A stretch of DNA of 36,898 nt from an uncultured bacterium (GCA_903857255.1 CAIODY010000070.1:1-36898), one strand, 5' to 3'. Numbered from the stretch's first letter, positions 1-8,675 are shown. A program made the numbers and translations. The notes: generated by a model not told the origin, from the letters alone.

Positions 1-476
1 GATGGGTCGCCACTTCCGCCCATGTATTCAGGAATGCCTGTAACATGTTTGGTTTCCATGGCAATATATTCCATGTCGGCTGTGTTGGTTCCTACATCTT
101 CAGCAGTGATATATTTTCCGTTTAAGCTATTTACAAACTTGCCGTATCTGCGCCATAATGCTTCGCTTTTATCAGTTGCTGAATTGCCGATGATGACTGC
201 TTTTCCACCACCCAAATTCAAACCGCTGATGGCAGCTTTGTAAGTCATACCTCTTGACAAACGTAATACATCTTTTATAGCATCTGCGTCATTGGCATAA
301 TTCCAAAAACGTGTGCCACCTAATGCAGGTCCTAAAGTTGTATTGTGAATAGCGATGATTGATTTTAAGCCCGAAGCTTTATCGTTGCAAAACACCACTT
401 GTTCGTGGTCGTTAGCAGAAATTTGTTCAAACAATTGCATAGTATTTTGTGCTGGTGAAATAATAGTTGTGTCCAT
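1..476 (-). CDS. Leucine (branched-chain amino acid) dehydrogenase, N-terminal part, cut by window edge
   Basis: NAD-dependent oxidative deamination of leucine, valine or isoleucine to the 2-oxo acid, the first step of branched-chain catabolism in many Bacteroidota and Bacilli. About 158 codons are visible from an ATG at 474-476; the C-terminal half, with most of the Rossmann NAD domain, lies outside the window. The visible protein begins [20 protein letters not shown] and has the Glu/Leu/Phe/Val dehydrogenase dimerisation and substrate domain: [13 protein letters not shown], then [20 protein letters not shown], where the lysine of GGGK and that of MTYK are the family's substrate-binding and catalytic positions, then [14 protein letters not shown] good Bacteroidota-type promoter sits just upstream at 510-538, so this gene is probably transcribed separately from the potassium-channel gene 64 bp upstream. 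Phenylalanine or valine preference cannot be excluded from half a protein. Confidence 0.9.
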   Translation of the reverse strand, partial: MDTTIISPAQNTMQLFEQISANDHEQVVFCNDKASGLKSIIAIHNTTLGPALGGTRFWNYANDADAIKDVLRLSRGMTYKAAISGLNLGGGKAVIIGNSATDKSEALWRRYGKFVNSLNGKYITAEDVGTNTADMEYIAMETKHVTGIPEYMGGSGDP

Positions 477-509
477 TTATCGTGTTATTTTTTATCTCAA
501 AATTCGGCG

Positions 510-538
510 CAAAGGTATTTATTTTTTGCTATTTTCAA
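510..538 (-). promoter_or_regulatory. Promoter of the leucine dehydrogenase gene (Bacteroidota sigma-A type)
   Basis: On the minus strand TTG (536-538) is followed by 18 bp and TACCTTTG (517 down to 510), matching the Bacteroidota -33 TTG / -7 TAnnTTTG consensus. The predicted start near 505 gives a leader of about 29 nt to the ATG at 476. It lies directly against the stop codon of the potassium-channel gene. Confidence 0.6.
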
Positions 539-540
539 GG

Positions 541-1467
541 TTACGATAGTTTTTCATAATCACTCAACTTATCTAATTCCATAAAAGGCTTTTCGGCATC
601 AGAATAATTCAATGCTTGAACAAACTTTGCATTCCAAACCACTTCATAATATTTAAACGAAAAACGACTATGAACTGTTTGCGAAAATATTTCATCATAA
701 GCTCTTAGCATTACCAAAAACTCCATATCCAATTTTTCAAAATCATCTTCAGTTAAGCCATACAAAGGACTTTCAGCATCTATTGGGTGAACAATTGTCC
801 ATAATGATGGCAGCATCGTAATTTTTGTTCGTTCTAAATTTAATGTGGCAAATTTTCTTACTTGCGGATTTTCTTTATCCAAATATGCCAAATTGATTTG
901 TGCTTCGGTATCAATCAAAGTATGTTTCAATCGGTTTGCCATGCGAAACATAAAAGCCTTGCCAGTTGGGGCATAAGGTGCAATTAAAGCATTTTTGCTA
1001 TAAATAATATTCGATTTTGGTTTGGCAAATCGCCCATACAATAAACCCGTTGCTACCGCAAAAGCTAACAAGCCCACAAATGATTCAAACGATGCTAACA
1101 CATTAGCGCCAAAGCCTTGCGGACTTATTCTGCCATAACCAACTGTGGTAAAAGTTTGTGTGCTGAAAAAAAATGCTTCGATAAAATCTTCAACAAAAGT
1201 TTTATGACATGCGCCAGCTAAGTGTTCTACGCCGATACATACATAACCCAAAGCAAAGGCTAAGTTCATTAAAAAATAACCCAACAACATCACTAGCAAA
1301 AATTTCCACAAATTCACTTCAATCAAAAAGTGATACATGCTGAATGAATCAAAGCGATTCAATCCGCGGCGTTCAACCGTGAATGAACCATCCTGATTCA
1401 TCAATCGAGTTTTTTGCGTACCCGTTTTTGAACCAAATCCTAAATCATTAAATTTTTCTTTGAGCAT
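541..1467 (-). CDS. KirBac-type inward-rectifier potassium channel
   Basis: An integral inner-membrane potassium channel of the bacterial inward-rectifier family, 308 residues, close to the usual KirBac length. The N-terminus carries the family signature around NQDGSFTVERRG (about 24-35). Transmembrane helix 1 follows at about 54-78, then a pore helix and the selectivity filter TVGYG at 108-112 within FTTVGYGRISPQ, then helix 2 at about 121-145 and a cytoplasmic immunoglobulin-like C-terminal domain (about 155-300) with RMANRLKHTLIDTEAQINL. The gene starts 8 bp after the DUF3467 gene's stop and is probably co-transcribed with it. Function is assigned from the filter and the two-helix plus beta-domain layout; gating ligand and direction of flux are not deducible. 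Confidence 0.93.
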   Translation of the reverse strand: MLKEKFNDLGFGSKTGTQKTRLMNQDGSFTVERRGLNRFDSFSMYHFLIEVNLWKFLLVMLLGYFLMNLAFALGYVCIGVEHLAGACHKTFVEDFIEAFFFSTQTFTTVGYGRISPQGFGANVLASFESFVGLLAFAVATGLLYGRFAKPKSNIIYSKNALIAPYAPTGKAFMFRMANRLKHTLIDTEAQINLAYLDKENPQVRKFATLNLERTKITMLPSLWTIVHPIDAESPLYGLTEDDFEKLDMEFLVMLRAYDEIFSQTVHSRFSFKYYEVVWNAKFVQALNYSDAEKPFMELDKLSDYEKLS

Positions 1468-1475
1468 AAAATAAA

Positions 1476-1799
1476 TTAAGCCATTGCAGCCGGTCCGCCA
1501 AAATTCATGGGCAACGGCGTTGGCATTTCGGTATCTTTTATCACACCATGTTGCGCTTCAAATTTTTTGATGTTATCAGTTAAAGCCAACATCAAACGTT
1601 TTGCATGTTGCGGTGTAAGAATAATTCTTGATTTCACTTTTGCTTTTGGCATGCCCGGAACAATTTTTACAAAATCGACCACAAATTCGCTATGGCTGTG
1701 GGTTATAATAGCCAAGTTGCTATAAATTCCTTCAGCAATTTCTTCGCTTAATTCAATATTCAATTCACCGTTTTGTTCAGGGTTTTGTTGGTTGCTCAT
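1476..1799 (-). CDS. DUF3467 family protein
   Basis: A small soluble protein of 107 residues. The conserved DUF3467 core covers about residues 12-90: LNIELSEEIAEGIYSNLAII, then HSHSEFVVDFVKIVPGMPKA, then a SRIILTPQHAKRLMLALTDN segment. The family is common in Bacteroidota and other phyla and has no firmly established function; elsewhere in this phylum it is often found near RNA polymerase genes, which is not the case here. The C-terminal tail is rich in Pro and Gly. It sits between coaD (13 bp) and the potassium channel (8 bp) in a tightly spaced minus-strand run. No signal peptide or membrane segment is seen. Confidence 0.9.
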   Translation of the reverse strand: MSNQQNPEQNGELNIELSEEIAEGIYSNLAIITHSHSEFVVDFVKIVPGMPKAKVKSRIILTPQHAKRLMLALTDNIKKFEAQHGVIKDTEMPTPLPMNFGGPAAMA

Positions 1800-1812
1800 A
1801 ATATGTTTTTGA

Positions 1813-2280
1813 TTATTTGTTTAAAATTAATGTTGCTTTTTCGGATAAAAATATTTTTGCATCGCCGCCACTTTTAATAATTTCTCTAACAATGGTTGAT
1901 GAAATAGAACTATGTTCGGCGGCGCAGTTCAAGAAAATAGTTTCAACAGTTGGTGCCATTTTTTTGTTCATTTCTGCAATCGCTTTTTCATATTCATAAT
2001 CCATTTGATTACGTAAGCCCCGAATAATAAACTGACAATTTTCTTGCTTTGCGAAATCAACTGTTAAGCCTTCGTAGGTTTTTATTTCAATTTTTTTTTC
2101 GGCTGAAAATGTCTGTTGAATTAACTCCATTCTCTTTTCCAACGAAAATAAATATTGCTTCGTAGTATTAATTCCGATGGCAATAATTATTTCATCAAAC
2201 AACGGCAAAGCCCTGCGAACAATGTCTTCGTGTCCGATGGTAAACGGGTCGAAGCTGCCAGGAAAAATTGCTTTTTTCAT
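1813..2280 (-). CDS. coaD: Phosphopantetheine adenylyltransferase
   Basis: Catalyses 4'-phosphopantetheine + ATP to dephospho-CoA + pyrophosphate, the penultimate step of coenzyme A synthesis, in the cytoplasm. At 155 residues it has the usual CoaD length. Seen in the sequence are the nucleotidyltransferase motif GSFDPFTIGH at 8-17 (the T/HxGH ATP-binding signature), the RGLRNQMDYEYE substrate loop near 88-100, and the second ATP motif SSISSTIVREI near the C-terminus. The start MKKAIFPGSFDP is typical. It follows the TerC gene by 9 bp and precedes the DUF3467 gene by 13 bp, so co-transcription is likely. Confidence 0.97.
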   Translation of the reverse strand: MKKAIFPGSFDPFTIGHEDIVRRALPLFDEIIIAIGINTTKQYLFSLEKRMELIQQTFSAEKKIEIKTYEGLTVDFAKQENCQFIIRGLRNQMDYEYEKAIAEMNKKMAPTVETIFLNCAAEHSSISSTIVREIIKSGGDAKIFLSEKATLILNK

Positions 2281-2289
2281 GCTGTGAAA

Positions 2290-3018
2290 TTAATTTTTCT
2301 TTTGGGATTTTTTTCTCATTCGCATATTCAACAATTCAACCACAAACGAAAATGTCATAGCAAAATAAACGTAAGTTTTTTCAACATGCACATGAAATGC
2401 TTCGGCAACTAAAAGTATTCCAATCATCATTAAAAATGATAAAGCCAACATTTTTATGGATGGATGTTTGTTTACAAAATTGGCAATTGCACCACTAAAA
2501 ATCATCATCAAAATCATGCTGGCAATTACTGAGCCTATCATGATAATGTTTCTTGCATTAATGTCGTGAATGTCAGTAACCAAGCCTACTGCGGTTAAAA
2601 TAGAGTCGAATGAAAAAACCATATTCAGTAATGTGATTTGAATAATTCCATTCATCAAACTGATGGGTTTTTGTTTGCCATTTTCGCCACCTTCTTCGCC
2701 CTCCATTTTGTCGTGAATTTCAACTGTTGTTTTATACAACAAGAAAATTCCGCCTGCCAACAAAATTAAATCTCTGCTCGATAATCCAAAACCAAATAAA
2801 GCAATGATTGGATTTTCTAAACTCACAATCCAGTTGATGGCAAACAACAATGCAATGCGAAGTAGCATTGCCAAAGCCAAACCTACATTTCTGCCAAATG
2901 CTTGTTTGTTTTTAGGCAATCGGTCGCTAGCTATGGAAATGAAAATAATGTTATCAATTCCTAAAACCAATTCTAAAACAGTTAAAATAAAAAAGCCTGT
3001 GATGTAGGTGGATAGCAT
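2290..3018 (-). CDS. TerC family integral membrane protein
   Basis: A polytopic inner-membrane protein of 242 residues with about seven hydrophobic segments. The TerC signature is plain: an N-terminal FFILTVLELVLGIDNIIFIS with the acidic and Asn residues inside the helix, and a repeat-like LLNMVFSFDSILTAVGLV halfway (about 131-148). These conserved Asp residues within helices are thought to bind metal. Family members have been linked to tellurite resistance and to manganese export or metal loading of secreted proteins; which applies here cannot be told. A charged loop EGEEGGENGK separates the two halves, and the C-terminus is strongly basic (MRMRKKSQKK). It lies 9 bp upstream of coaD. Confidence 0.93.
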   Translation of the reverse strand: MLSTYITGFFILTVLELVLGIDNIIFISIASDRLPKNKQAFGRNVGLALAMLLRIALLFAINWIVSLENPIIALFGFGLSSRDLILLAGGIFLLYKTTVEIHDKMEGEEGGENGKQKPISLMNGIIQITLLNMVFSFDSILTAVGLVTDIHDINARNIIMIGSVIASMILMMIFSGAIANFVNKHPSIKMLALSFLMMIGILLVAEAFHVHVEKTYVYFAMTFSFVVELLNMRMRKKSQKKN

Positions 3019-3079
3019 GTTTTAATGAATTTTATTCAATTAAAATTTTGGTTAAAGATAGTTTGAAATTTTGTTGTTT

Positions 3080-3727
3080 TCAGGGCATGATATATTTCCC
3101 AAGTAGAATAAGCCACAATACATACCCTGAAATTCCGCCCCAAAATCCAGCGGTTAAAAATGTAAATCGTTGTTTTAGGGGAATAAATTTGAAAACAATT
3201 ATCGCTAAAACTAACCAAGCAAAAAATGCAGTAAGTGCCAATATTACCCAATCGTGGAAATGAAAATAATGTGCTAAAATTAATTCATCACACCTTCGAG
3301 AATATTTTCCTGTGATAAAAAATTTGACTGTTAGTGTTACGAAATTCGCAAGTTGTCGTAACCAAAAAAGGGAAAGAAAAATTATCAACCATTGCTTTAA
3401 ATTTAAGGATGATTTTCTATTAAATGACTTACGAAAAACGAACAATAAAATCAACCCAATCGAGCCTGTCATCATGCTTTCAAGTGGTCCGCCCAATATT
3501 ATCCAAAATCCGTCAATAGGATGAGTAGTTTGATTTGGATTTGTTTTCTTCCAACTGGTGAATTCATAATGAATTTGAGAAGTATAACCTAAATATTTTG
3601 CTATCAAATAATGACCAAACTCATGAGAAATTGTTCCAATAATGGTAGCAAAAATGAAATTCAAAAAAAGGAAAAAGAAAAGTCGTTTATCAAAGTTGCA
3701 GATGAATAGACTTTTAGTCGAAAACAT
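3080..3727 (-). CDS. Putative M50-like membrane metalloprotease (HEFGH), small
   Basis: A 215-residue, highly hydrophobic protein with about five to six membrane segments. The first long helix contains the zinc-protease signature HExxH as SHEFGHYLIAKYLG (about 34-47), as in site-2/M50 peptidases where the motif lies in a membrane helix. A GGPLESMMTG segment about 45 residues later could correspond to the second conserved region, but the classic NxxPxxxxDG motif of M50 enzymes is not obvious, so catalytic activity is uncertain. The gene begins 3 bp after the stop of the TlpA-like lipoprotein gene, suggesting a shared transcript. I recognise the motif but not a specific named family. Confidence 0.65.
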   Translation of the reverse strand: MFSTKSLFICNFDKRLFFFLFLNFIFATIIGTISHEFGHYLIAKYLGYTSQIHYEFTSWKKTNPNQTTHPIDGFWIILGGPLESMMTGSIGLILLFVFRKSFNRKSSLNLKQWLIIFLSLFWLRQLANFVTLTVKFFITGKYSRRCDELILAHYFHFHDWVILALTAFFAWLVLAIIVFKFIPLKQRFTFLTAGFWGGISGYVLWLILLGKYIMP

Positions 3728-3730
3728 GTT

Positions 3731-4864
3731 TTAGCTATTTTTCTTCGATAAAACCTCTTCTAATTTTTTGCTCAATTCATCGCCACGTAAATCACGAGCA
3801 ACAATAATTCCATCAGGATTAATCAGAAAATTAGTTGGAATTTGATTGATGTAATAATCCTTGCAAACCTTGCTGTCCCAACCTTTTAGCTCACTCACAT
3901 GATTTTGCCATTCCAAATGGTCGGCTTTTGCAGCATCAAACCATTTGCCTTCGTTATCATCTAACGACACACTGAAAACTGTGAAGTTTTTCGATTTATA
4001 TTTTTTGTAAGCAGCCACTACATTCGGGTTTTCGCGGCGACAAGGACCACACCAACTTGCCCAAAAATCCAACAAAATCCATTTGTTTTTTATCGAAGAA
4101 AGTTTTACATATTTTTTATCAAATGAAGGCAGTTCAATTTCTTTGAAATGCTTGCCCACCAAGTCTTCCACAATGTTACCATAATGCTTGATGTAAGCTT
4201 TCGTGTATTTTGAATCGGGTGAATTTTTTTGCAAACGCTCACTTAATTTGTTCACCACTTCCACATCTTTTTCGGGATTCAATAAACTTACTGCAAAAAT
4301 GGCTGCGATGTTGTAATGTGTAGTATCAATAAAGGTTCTGATTTGCACCATAAAACCATCCACTTTTGCATCTGCATTTTTTTTGAAAGCTGCAATAGCT
4401 GAATCGCCAGCATTTTGTTTTTGTAGGTTAATATATTCTGTTTGCAATTTGGTTAATTTCAAATTGTTTGATTGAATGCTGTCAATCAATTTTTTCAAAA
4501 CTTCCGATTCTGTTGAGCCGCTGATATTGTAGCTTAAAGGCATTTGAGCATCTGCCATAAATTTTATTTGCTCATTTTTATCCAACACAAAAAAGTAAGT
4601 CATGTTGTTAGTCAAACGAACTCGGTACATTGATTTTTCACGAACATTTCCTTTAAAAGAAAATTCTCCATCGCCGTCAGTTATAGCGGTATCAACAGTT
4701 ACAGCAGGTTCGCCTAAGTTTACTTCTTCTAAAAAGAGTTTTTGTTTGGTGTAATTTTTTATTTCACCTTTAATCGAAAACCCAGTTGAGCTTTTATTGT
4801 TGTTACAATTTGAAAAGAAGAAAATGCCGATGGTGGAAAGTGTGAAAAATATTTTTTTGTGCAT
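3731..4864 (-). CDS. TlpA-like thioredoxin-fold lipoprotein with N-terminal DUF4369-type domain
   Basis: An exported thiol-disulfide oxidoreductase, 377 residues. A lipoprotein signal ends in FFFSNC, with the lipidated cysteine at residue 20. An N-terminal beta domain (about 28-115, FSIKGEIKNYTKQKLFLEE onward) resembles DUF4369, which is often fused to TlpA domains in Bacteroidota. A charged helical linker (about 120-230) follows, and then a thioredoxin/AhpC-TSA domain with FWASWCGPCRRENP; the redox pair C272 and C275 is intact. The cis-proline region appears as INQIPTNFLI. Such proteins act in the periplasm in cytochrome c maturation or redox homeostasis. The gene lies 19 bp after the barrel protein gene and 3 bp before the HEFGH membrane protein gene. 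Confidence 0.92.
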   Translation of the reverse strand: MHKKIFFTLSTIGIFFFSNCNNNKSSTGFSIKGEIKNYTKQKLFLEEVNLGEPAVTVDTAITDGDGEFSFKGNVREKSMYRVRLTNNMTYFFVLDKNEQIKFMADAQMPLSYNISGSTESEVLKKLIDSIQSNNLKLTKLQTEYINLQKQNAGDSAIAAFKKNADAKVDGFMVQIRTFIDTTHYNIAAIFAVSLLNPEKDVEVVNKLSERLQKNSPDSKYTKAYIKHYGNIVEDLVGKHFKEIELPSFDKKYVKLSSIKNKWILLDFWASWCGPCRRENPNVVAAYKKYKSKNFTVFSVSLDDNEGKWFDAAKADHLEWQNHVSELKGWDSKVCKDYYINQIPTNFLINPDGIIVARDLRGDELSKKLEEVLSKKNS

Positions 4865-4883
4865 GTTGTTTGAAACGAAGTGT

Positions 4884-6101
4884 TTAAAAAACTTCGCCCA
4901 AATTTACAAAAAATCCTTGAGAACCATTTTGTCCCCAACCATAATCTACACACAAATTAGTATCGGAATGTTTATTGAGTTTTAGTCGTAACCCAAGCCC
5001 ATAGCCATATTCAGTGTTATGATATTGCTGCGAAATATCTTTCGAAAAAGTTTGTGCATTTCCAAAAACTACACCACCAATTAATCCATTGTGCAAAATT
5101 CGGAAACGATATTCGGCTTCAAAATAACCCATATTTTTTCCACGAAATCTGCCTTGAATATAACCTCTTCCAGTGTTAAAAAAATCATCCCAACCTGTTG
5201 AAGGTAGCAACAGATAAGGCGTTCTGCCGCCAGTAGTAAACCAATTGTAATTCCAAAGTGCAATCACATTTTTTGATTTTGCTGGAAAAGTGATGTACTT
5301 TTTTAGTTCGATAATGGCTGATTGCCAATGCTCATCGCTGCCGAGCCACTCTAAATTATTTCTATAATTAACAGAGGCAAAAAAACCTTTTCGTGAATTC
5401 ACAGGATTGTCTCGATTGTCGTATAATGCCTGAAAATTAAAGCCAGAAGCCACTTCGCTGTTTTTGATTGCACCATTGTAATATTTTTCAAAACTTGTTA
5501 ATTCGCTAATTGGTGGGTCAATTTCTCTTTCGTTCCAAAAATAATCAACGAAATAACCAATGCCTGCATAAACATTATTGGTAACTTTTGCTAAAACTGA
5601 TTCATGAAATTTTAAGTATGAAAAATCAATGTAGTAGCCATTTTGTTCTTCGGTAAATCGTTTTGGATTTCCTAAGCCAAATGTTTCAGATGGATATTTC
5701 ATAAACCGATTATCAGAAACAAACTTGAATTGATTGCGCTTGGTCCATATTTCAGCATGCACAGGAAATATCACTTGGTTATATTGTGTGTAAGCAATGT
5801 TTCCTAAAATTTCTGATGGATTAGCGTTGCGTAATGCGAAAACCAAATTGGCACTCAATAAGCCAGCAAAGCCAGTTTGAAGCGTATAACCCAATGCTGG
5901 TGCAAATGCGAAGTGGGGTTTGTTTTCATCTTTATTTGATAATGAAAGTGAATCGCTGCTATGACCAATTTTTTTGAAAACATCTACCATGTCCTTTTCC
6001 TTTGAGGTAGCACTCAAATCAGTATCTCCTTTTTCAGCCAATGAAATTTGCGCTGAAAAAAGCAATACAACTAAAACGATTTTCTGAAAAACTACTTTCA
6101 A
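4884..6101 (-). CDS. BamA/TamA-like outer-membrane beta-barrel protein (TTG start)
   Basis: A 405-residue outer-membrane protein. It has a signal peptide (KIVLVVLLFSAQISLAEKG), a short linker and then only the barrel part of the Omp85/surface-antigen (D15) superfamily, without clear POTRA domains. Family signs are NRDNPVNSRKGFFASVNYR in the middle, GRGYIQGRFRGKNMGYFEAE (the RGR-type lid-loop region plus an aromatic strand) and a C-terminal strand ending in Phe. The start is TTG at 6099-6101. An in-frame TAG at 6117-6119 rules out any upstream ATG, and the next ATG would remove the signal peptide, so a non-ATG start is required. The role (import of a substrate, lipase-type barrel or assembly factor) is unknown. 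Confidence 0.88.
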   Translation of the reverse strand: MKVVFQKIVLVVLLFSAQISLAEKGDTDLSATSKEKDMVDVFKKIGHSSDSLSLSNKDENKPHFAFAPALGYTLQTGFAGLLSANLVFALRNANPSEILGNIAYTQYNQVIFPVHAEIWTKRNQFKFVSDNRFMKYPSETFGLGNPKRFTEEQNGYYIDFSYLKFHESVLAKVTNNVYAGIGYFVDYFWNEREIDPPISELTSFEKYYNGAIKNSEVASGFNFQALYDNRDNPVNSRKGFFASVNYRNNLEWLGSDEHWQSAIIELKKYITFPAKSKNVIALWNYNWFTTGGRTPYLLLPSTGWDDFFNTGRGYIQGRFRGKNMGYFEAEYRFRILHNGLIGGVVFGNAQTFSKDISQQYHNTEYGYGLGLRLKLNKHSDTNLCVDYGWGQNGSQGFFVNLGEVF

Positions 6102-6161
6102 TAATTTGATTTTAATCTATTGGAAATTGCAAACTCTCTGACTTGTAACTGCTCCAAAAGT

Positions 6162-7616
6162 TTATTCGCTCAGATGTTTATTTACCAATTGATTCACAAT
6201 TTTGGGTTCGGCTTTTCCTTTGCTCAATTTCATTACTTCGCCTACAAACAAGCCTTGCAGGCTGGTTTTGCCATTTTTGTATTCGGTTACTTTTTCAGGA
6301 TATTTTGCAATCGCTTGTTTTACCAATTCTTCAATGGCTGATGCATCGCTTTCTTGCAACACATTTAGTTCTTTTGCTAAATCCAAAATATTTGCAGTTG
6401 GATTTTCAATCAACGCAGGAAATATTTTTTGCGAAGCAACGGTGTTTGAAATTTTATTTCCATCAATGGCATCAATCAATTCGCTGATTTTTTTTGCTTC
6501 AACTGGGAACTCCGAAATCGAAATTGCTTTTTCATTCAAATAGCCTTTAATGCTTACCATCAGCCAGTTTGCAGCTGATTTGTAATTTTTTTGAAACGAA
6601 ATTAATTGCAAATAATAGTGTGCAATTTCTTTTTCATCTGCCAACACATTGGCATCATATTCACTCAACCCAAATTCAGTTTTGAATCGGTTAATTAATT
6701 CTTCGGGCAAAGCAGGCATTTCAGCTTTTGCTTCGGCAATAAATTCATCTGTTAAAATTACTGGCGGTAAATCGGGTTCAGGAAAATATCTGTAATCGTT
6801 GGCTGCTTCTTTGCTTCGCATATCGAAAGTGCTGCCATCAGCGGCGTTGAAGCTTCGGGTTTGCATTTCAATCCATTCGCCTTTTTCCACCATTTCAATC
6901 TGACGATACATTTCGTATTCAATCGCACGTTTCACATTGCGGATGGAGTTCATGTTTTTCACTTCCACTTTCGTTCCAAATTTTTCAGCACCTTTTAACC
7001 TTACTGAAATGTTACAATCGCAACGCAAAGACCCCTCCTCCATATTGCCATCGCAAATATCCAGATAGCGAACCAGTTTTCTTATGTAAGTCAGATACTC
7101 GTAAGCATCATCAGCACTGCGTAAATCAGGTTCTGAAACAATTTCAATCAAAGGCACACCAGCACGATTCAAATCAATTAATGAATTGAACGGGTCAATA
7201 TCATGAATACTTTTTCCTGCATCTTCTTCTAAATGAATTCGTGTGATGCCAATATATTTTTCCTCACCATTCACTTTGATTTTTATTTTTCCATCCGTGC
7301 AAATTGGTGTGGTATGTTGTGTGATTTGATAACCTTTTGGCAAATCAGCATAGAAATAATTTTTACGAGCAAAAGCGTTGTATTTGTTGATGGTGCAGTT
7401 GGTTGCAATGCCCATTTTAATCGCATACACTAATGAGCGTTCGTTCATCACAGGCAATGTGCCTGGATGCCCCAATGAAATTGGGCTTACTTGCACATTT
7501 GGCGACAAACCAAATTCTGTTCCATCGGCACAATAGGCTTTGCTATTGGTTTGTAGCTGTGCATGCACTTCCAAGCCAATTACCATTTCGTATTTATCTA
7601 TAATTGATTTATCCAT
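6162..7616 (-). CDS. gatB: Asp-tRNA(Asn)/Glu-tRNA(Gln) amidotransferase subunit B
   Basis: Subunit B of the GatCAB complex, which converts misacylated Glu-tRNA(Gln) (and Asp-tRNA(Asn)) to the correct amide form in the cytoplasm. At 484 residues it is full length. The kinase-like domain starts YEMVIGLEVHAQLQTNSKAY, followed by HPGTLPVMNE, KNYFYADLPKGYQI and LEEDAGKSIHD. The signature LRCDCNISVRLKGAE is present, as is ANDYRYFPEPDLPP. The tail-like YqeY domain fills the last 150 residues (NWLMVSIKGYLNE, ISNTVASQKIFPAL, LQGLFVGEVMKLSKGKAEP). gatA and gatC are not in this window. It heads the minus-strand run that continues to the left edge, 60 bp before the barrel gene, and has its own -7 box upstream. 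Confidence 0.97.
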   Translation of the reverse strand: MDKSIIDKYEMVIGLEVHAQLQTNSKAYCADGTEFGLSPNVQVSPISLGHPGTLPVMNERSLVYAIKMGIATNCTINKYNAFARKNYFYADLPKGYQITQHTTPICTDGKIKIKVNGEEKYIGITRIHLEEDAGKSIHDIDPFNSLIDLNRAGVPLIEIVSEPDLRSADDAYEYLTYIRKLVRYLDICDGNMEEGSLRCDCNISVRLKGAEKFGTKVEVKNMNSIRNVKRAIEYEMYRQIEMVEKGEWIEMQTRSFNAADGSTFDMRSKEAANDYRYFPEPDLPPVILTDEFIAEAKAEMPALPEELINRFKTEFGLSEYDANVLADEKEIAHYYLQLISFQKNYKSAANWLMVSIKGYLNEKAISISEFPVEAKKISELIDAIDGNKISNTVASQKIFPALIENPTANILDLAKELNVLQESDASAIEELVKQAIAKYPEKVTEYKNGKTSLQGLFVGEVMKLSKGKAEPKIVNQLVNKHLSE

Positions 7617-7634
7617 TTTTTAAAATTCGATGTG

Positions 7635-7642
7635 CGAAGATA
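7635..7642 (-). promoter_or_regulatory. Candidate -7 box of the gatB promoter
   Basis: TATCTTCG on the minus strand, followed by CA, lies 18 bp upstream of the gatB ATG and resembles the Bacteroidota TAnnTTTG -7 element. No convincing TTG -33 element is seen at the proper distance, so this is a weak call. Confidence 0.35.
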
Positions 7643-7776
7643 TTGAATGATAGGCTATTTTTTTTGAATTGGGAAGAACACAATATTTTCAATTGGTTTC
7701 AGTTATTGCTTTCTGCAACGAAATCAAAACCGATTTCCTATCTTGCAAACCATTTTAAATCAAATAAAAATTGTTG

Positions 7777-8673
7777 ATGAACAACCAAAACTTGAACCTG
7801 TTTGATGTTTTTAAAATCTTGTGGAAATGGCGTAAAACTGTTTCTATAATTTGCGGTATTGCCTTGGTAGCCGCTACAGTTGTGGCTTTCATCATGCCCA
7901 ACTATTATAAATCAACAGCGATTTTTTATGCAGCCAATCCTGCGATGAACGACCGACAAAATTTATTTCGTGAGCAAGCAGGCAATTTGCCATTAGAATA
8001 TTTTGGAACAGAAAGCGATGTGGACAGAGTTTTGCAGATTTGTAAATCAGCCGAAGTAACGGCTTACATGATTAACAAATATCACTTGGGTAGTCATTAT
8101 AAAATTGATTCCACTGCGAAATTTTATAACACAAAAGTTCGTGAAGAATTTAAAGACAACAGCAATATTCAACGCAACGAATTGGGTGCTGTTGAAATTA
8201 CCATTTGGGACACTGATGCCAAGCTGGCTGCGGAAATTGCCAATGACATTGTGCAAACTGCCGATGACCATAACAAATCATTTTTCAATGAAGCTAATTC
8301 AAGAAATATGGCGTTGATGATGATGAGCAAAATTCAAAAACAAAGTGAAATCGATAATCTTACTGATACAATTTCAAAACTAAGAAAACTTGCAGCCAAC
8401 ATTGATTTAATCAATACATTGGATTTAAAAAAACAAGCGGCTATAAAAGATTACGAAGTTTTGAATAAGCTTTATGAGCAATCATTAACAGCCTCGAATA
8501 ATAATTTTACAACTGTAAATATTATTGAAAAAGCGTATTTTTCTGAAAAGAAAGACAAGCCTTTGCGTTCGTTAATTGTTATTGCAACTGTGTTGGTTAC
8601 ACTTTTGGTAACAACCATCGCATTGCTAATTATGGAACGTTGGAAAGTGATTAAACCCGAATTGGAGAAATAA
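7777..8673 (+). CDS. Wzz/chain-length-determinant-like polysaccharide co-polymerase
   Basis: An inner-membrane protein of the Wzz family, which sets polysaccharide chain length together with a Wzy polymerase. The ATG at 7777 gives 298 residues; a TTG two codons earlier is possible but less likely. Layout: short cytoplasmic N-terminus (NLFDVFKILWKWRKTV), membrane helix 1 at about 21-42, a large periplasmic region with coiled-coil character around 170-230 (SKIQKQSEIDNLTDTISKLR), a proline-containing segment SEKKDKPLRS just before membrane helix 2 at about 268-288, and a short cytoplasmic tail. No tyrosine-kinase domain is attached. The polymerase gene starts 2 bp downstream, which supports the assignment. 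Confidence 0.88.
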   Translation: MNNQNLNLFDVFKILWKWRKTVSIICGIALVAATVVAFIMPNYYKSTAIFYAANPAMNDRQNLFREQAGNLPLEYFGTESDVDRVLQICKSAEVTAYMINKYHLGSHYKIDSTAKFYNTKVREEFKDNSNIQRNELGAVEITIWDTDAKLAAEIANDIVQTADDHNKSFFNEANSRNMALMMMSKIQKQSEIDNLTDTISKLRKLAANIDLINTLDLKKQAAIKDYEVLNKLYEQSLTASNNNFTTVNIIEKAYFSEKKDKPLRSLIVIATVLVTLLVTTIALLIMERWKVIKPELEK

Positions 8674-8675
8674 TT

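Noticed and set aside
22-243. 73-residue plus-strand frame at the left edge
   Set aside because: Opposite the clear leucine dehydrogenase fragment.
3008-3040. AATGAATTTTATTCAATT upstream of the TerC gene as an operator
   Set aside because: TGAA-N5-TTCA spacing and half-sites differ from the TGAY-N4-RTCA pattern, and no second site exists.
3048-3263. Plus-strand and minus-strand short frames around 3036-3263 beside the HEFGH protein
   Set aside because: They overlap the HEFGH gene in other frames, and no domain, promoter or neighbour supports them.
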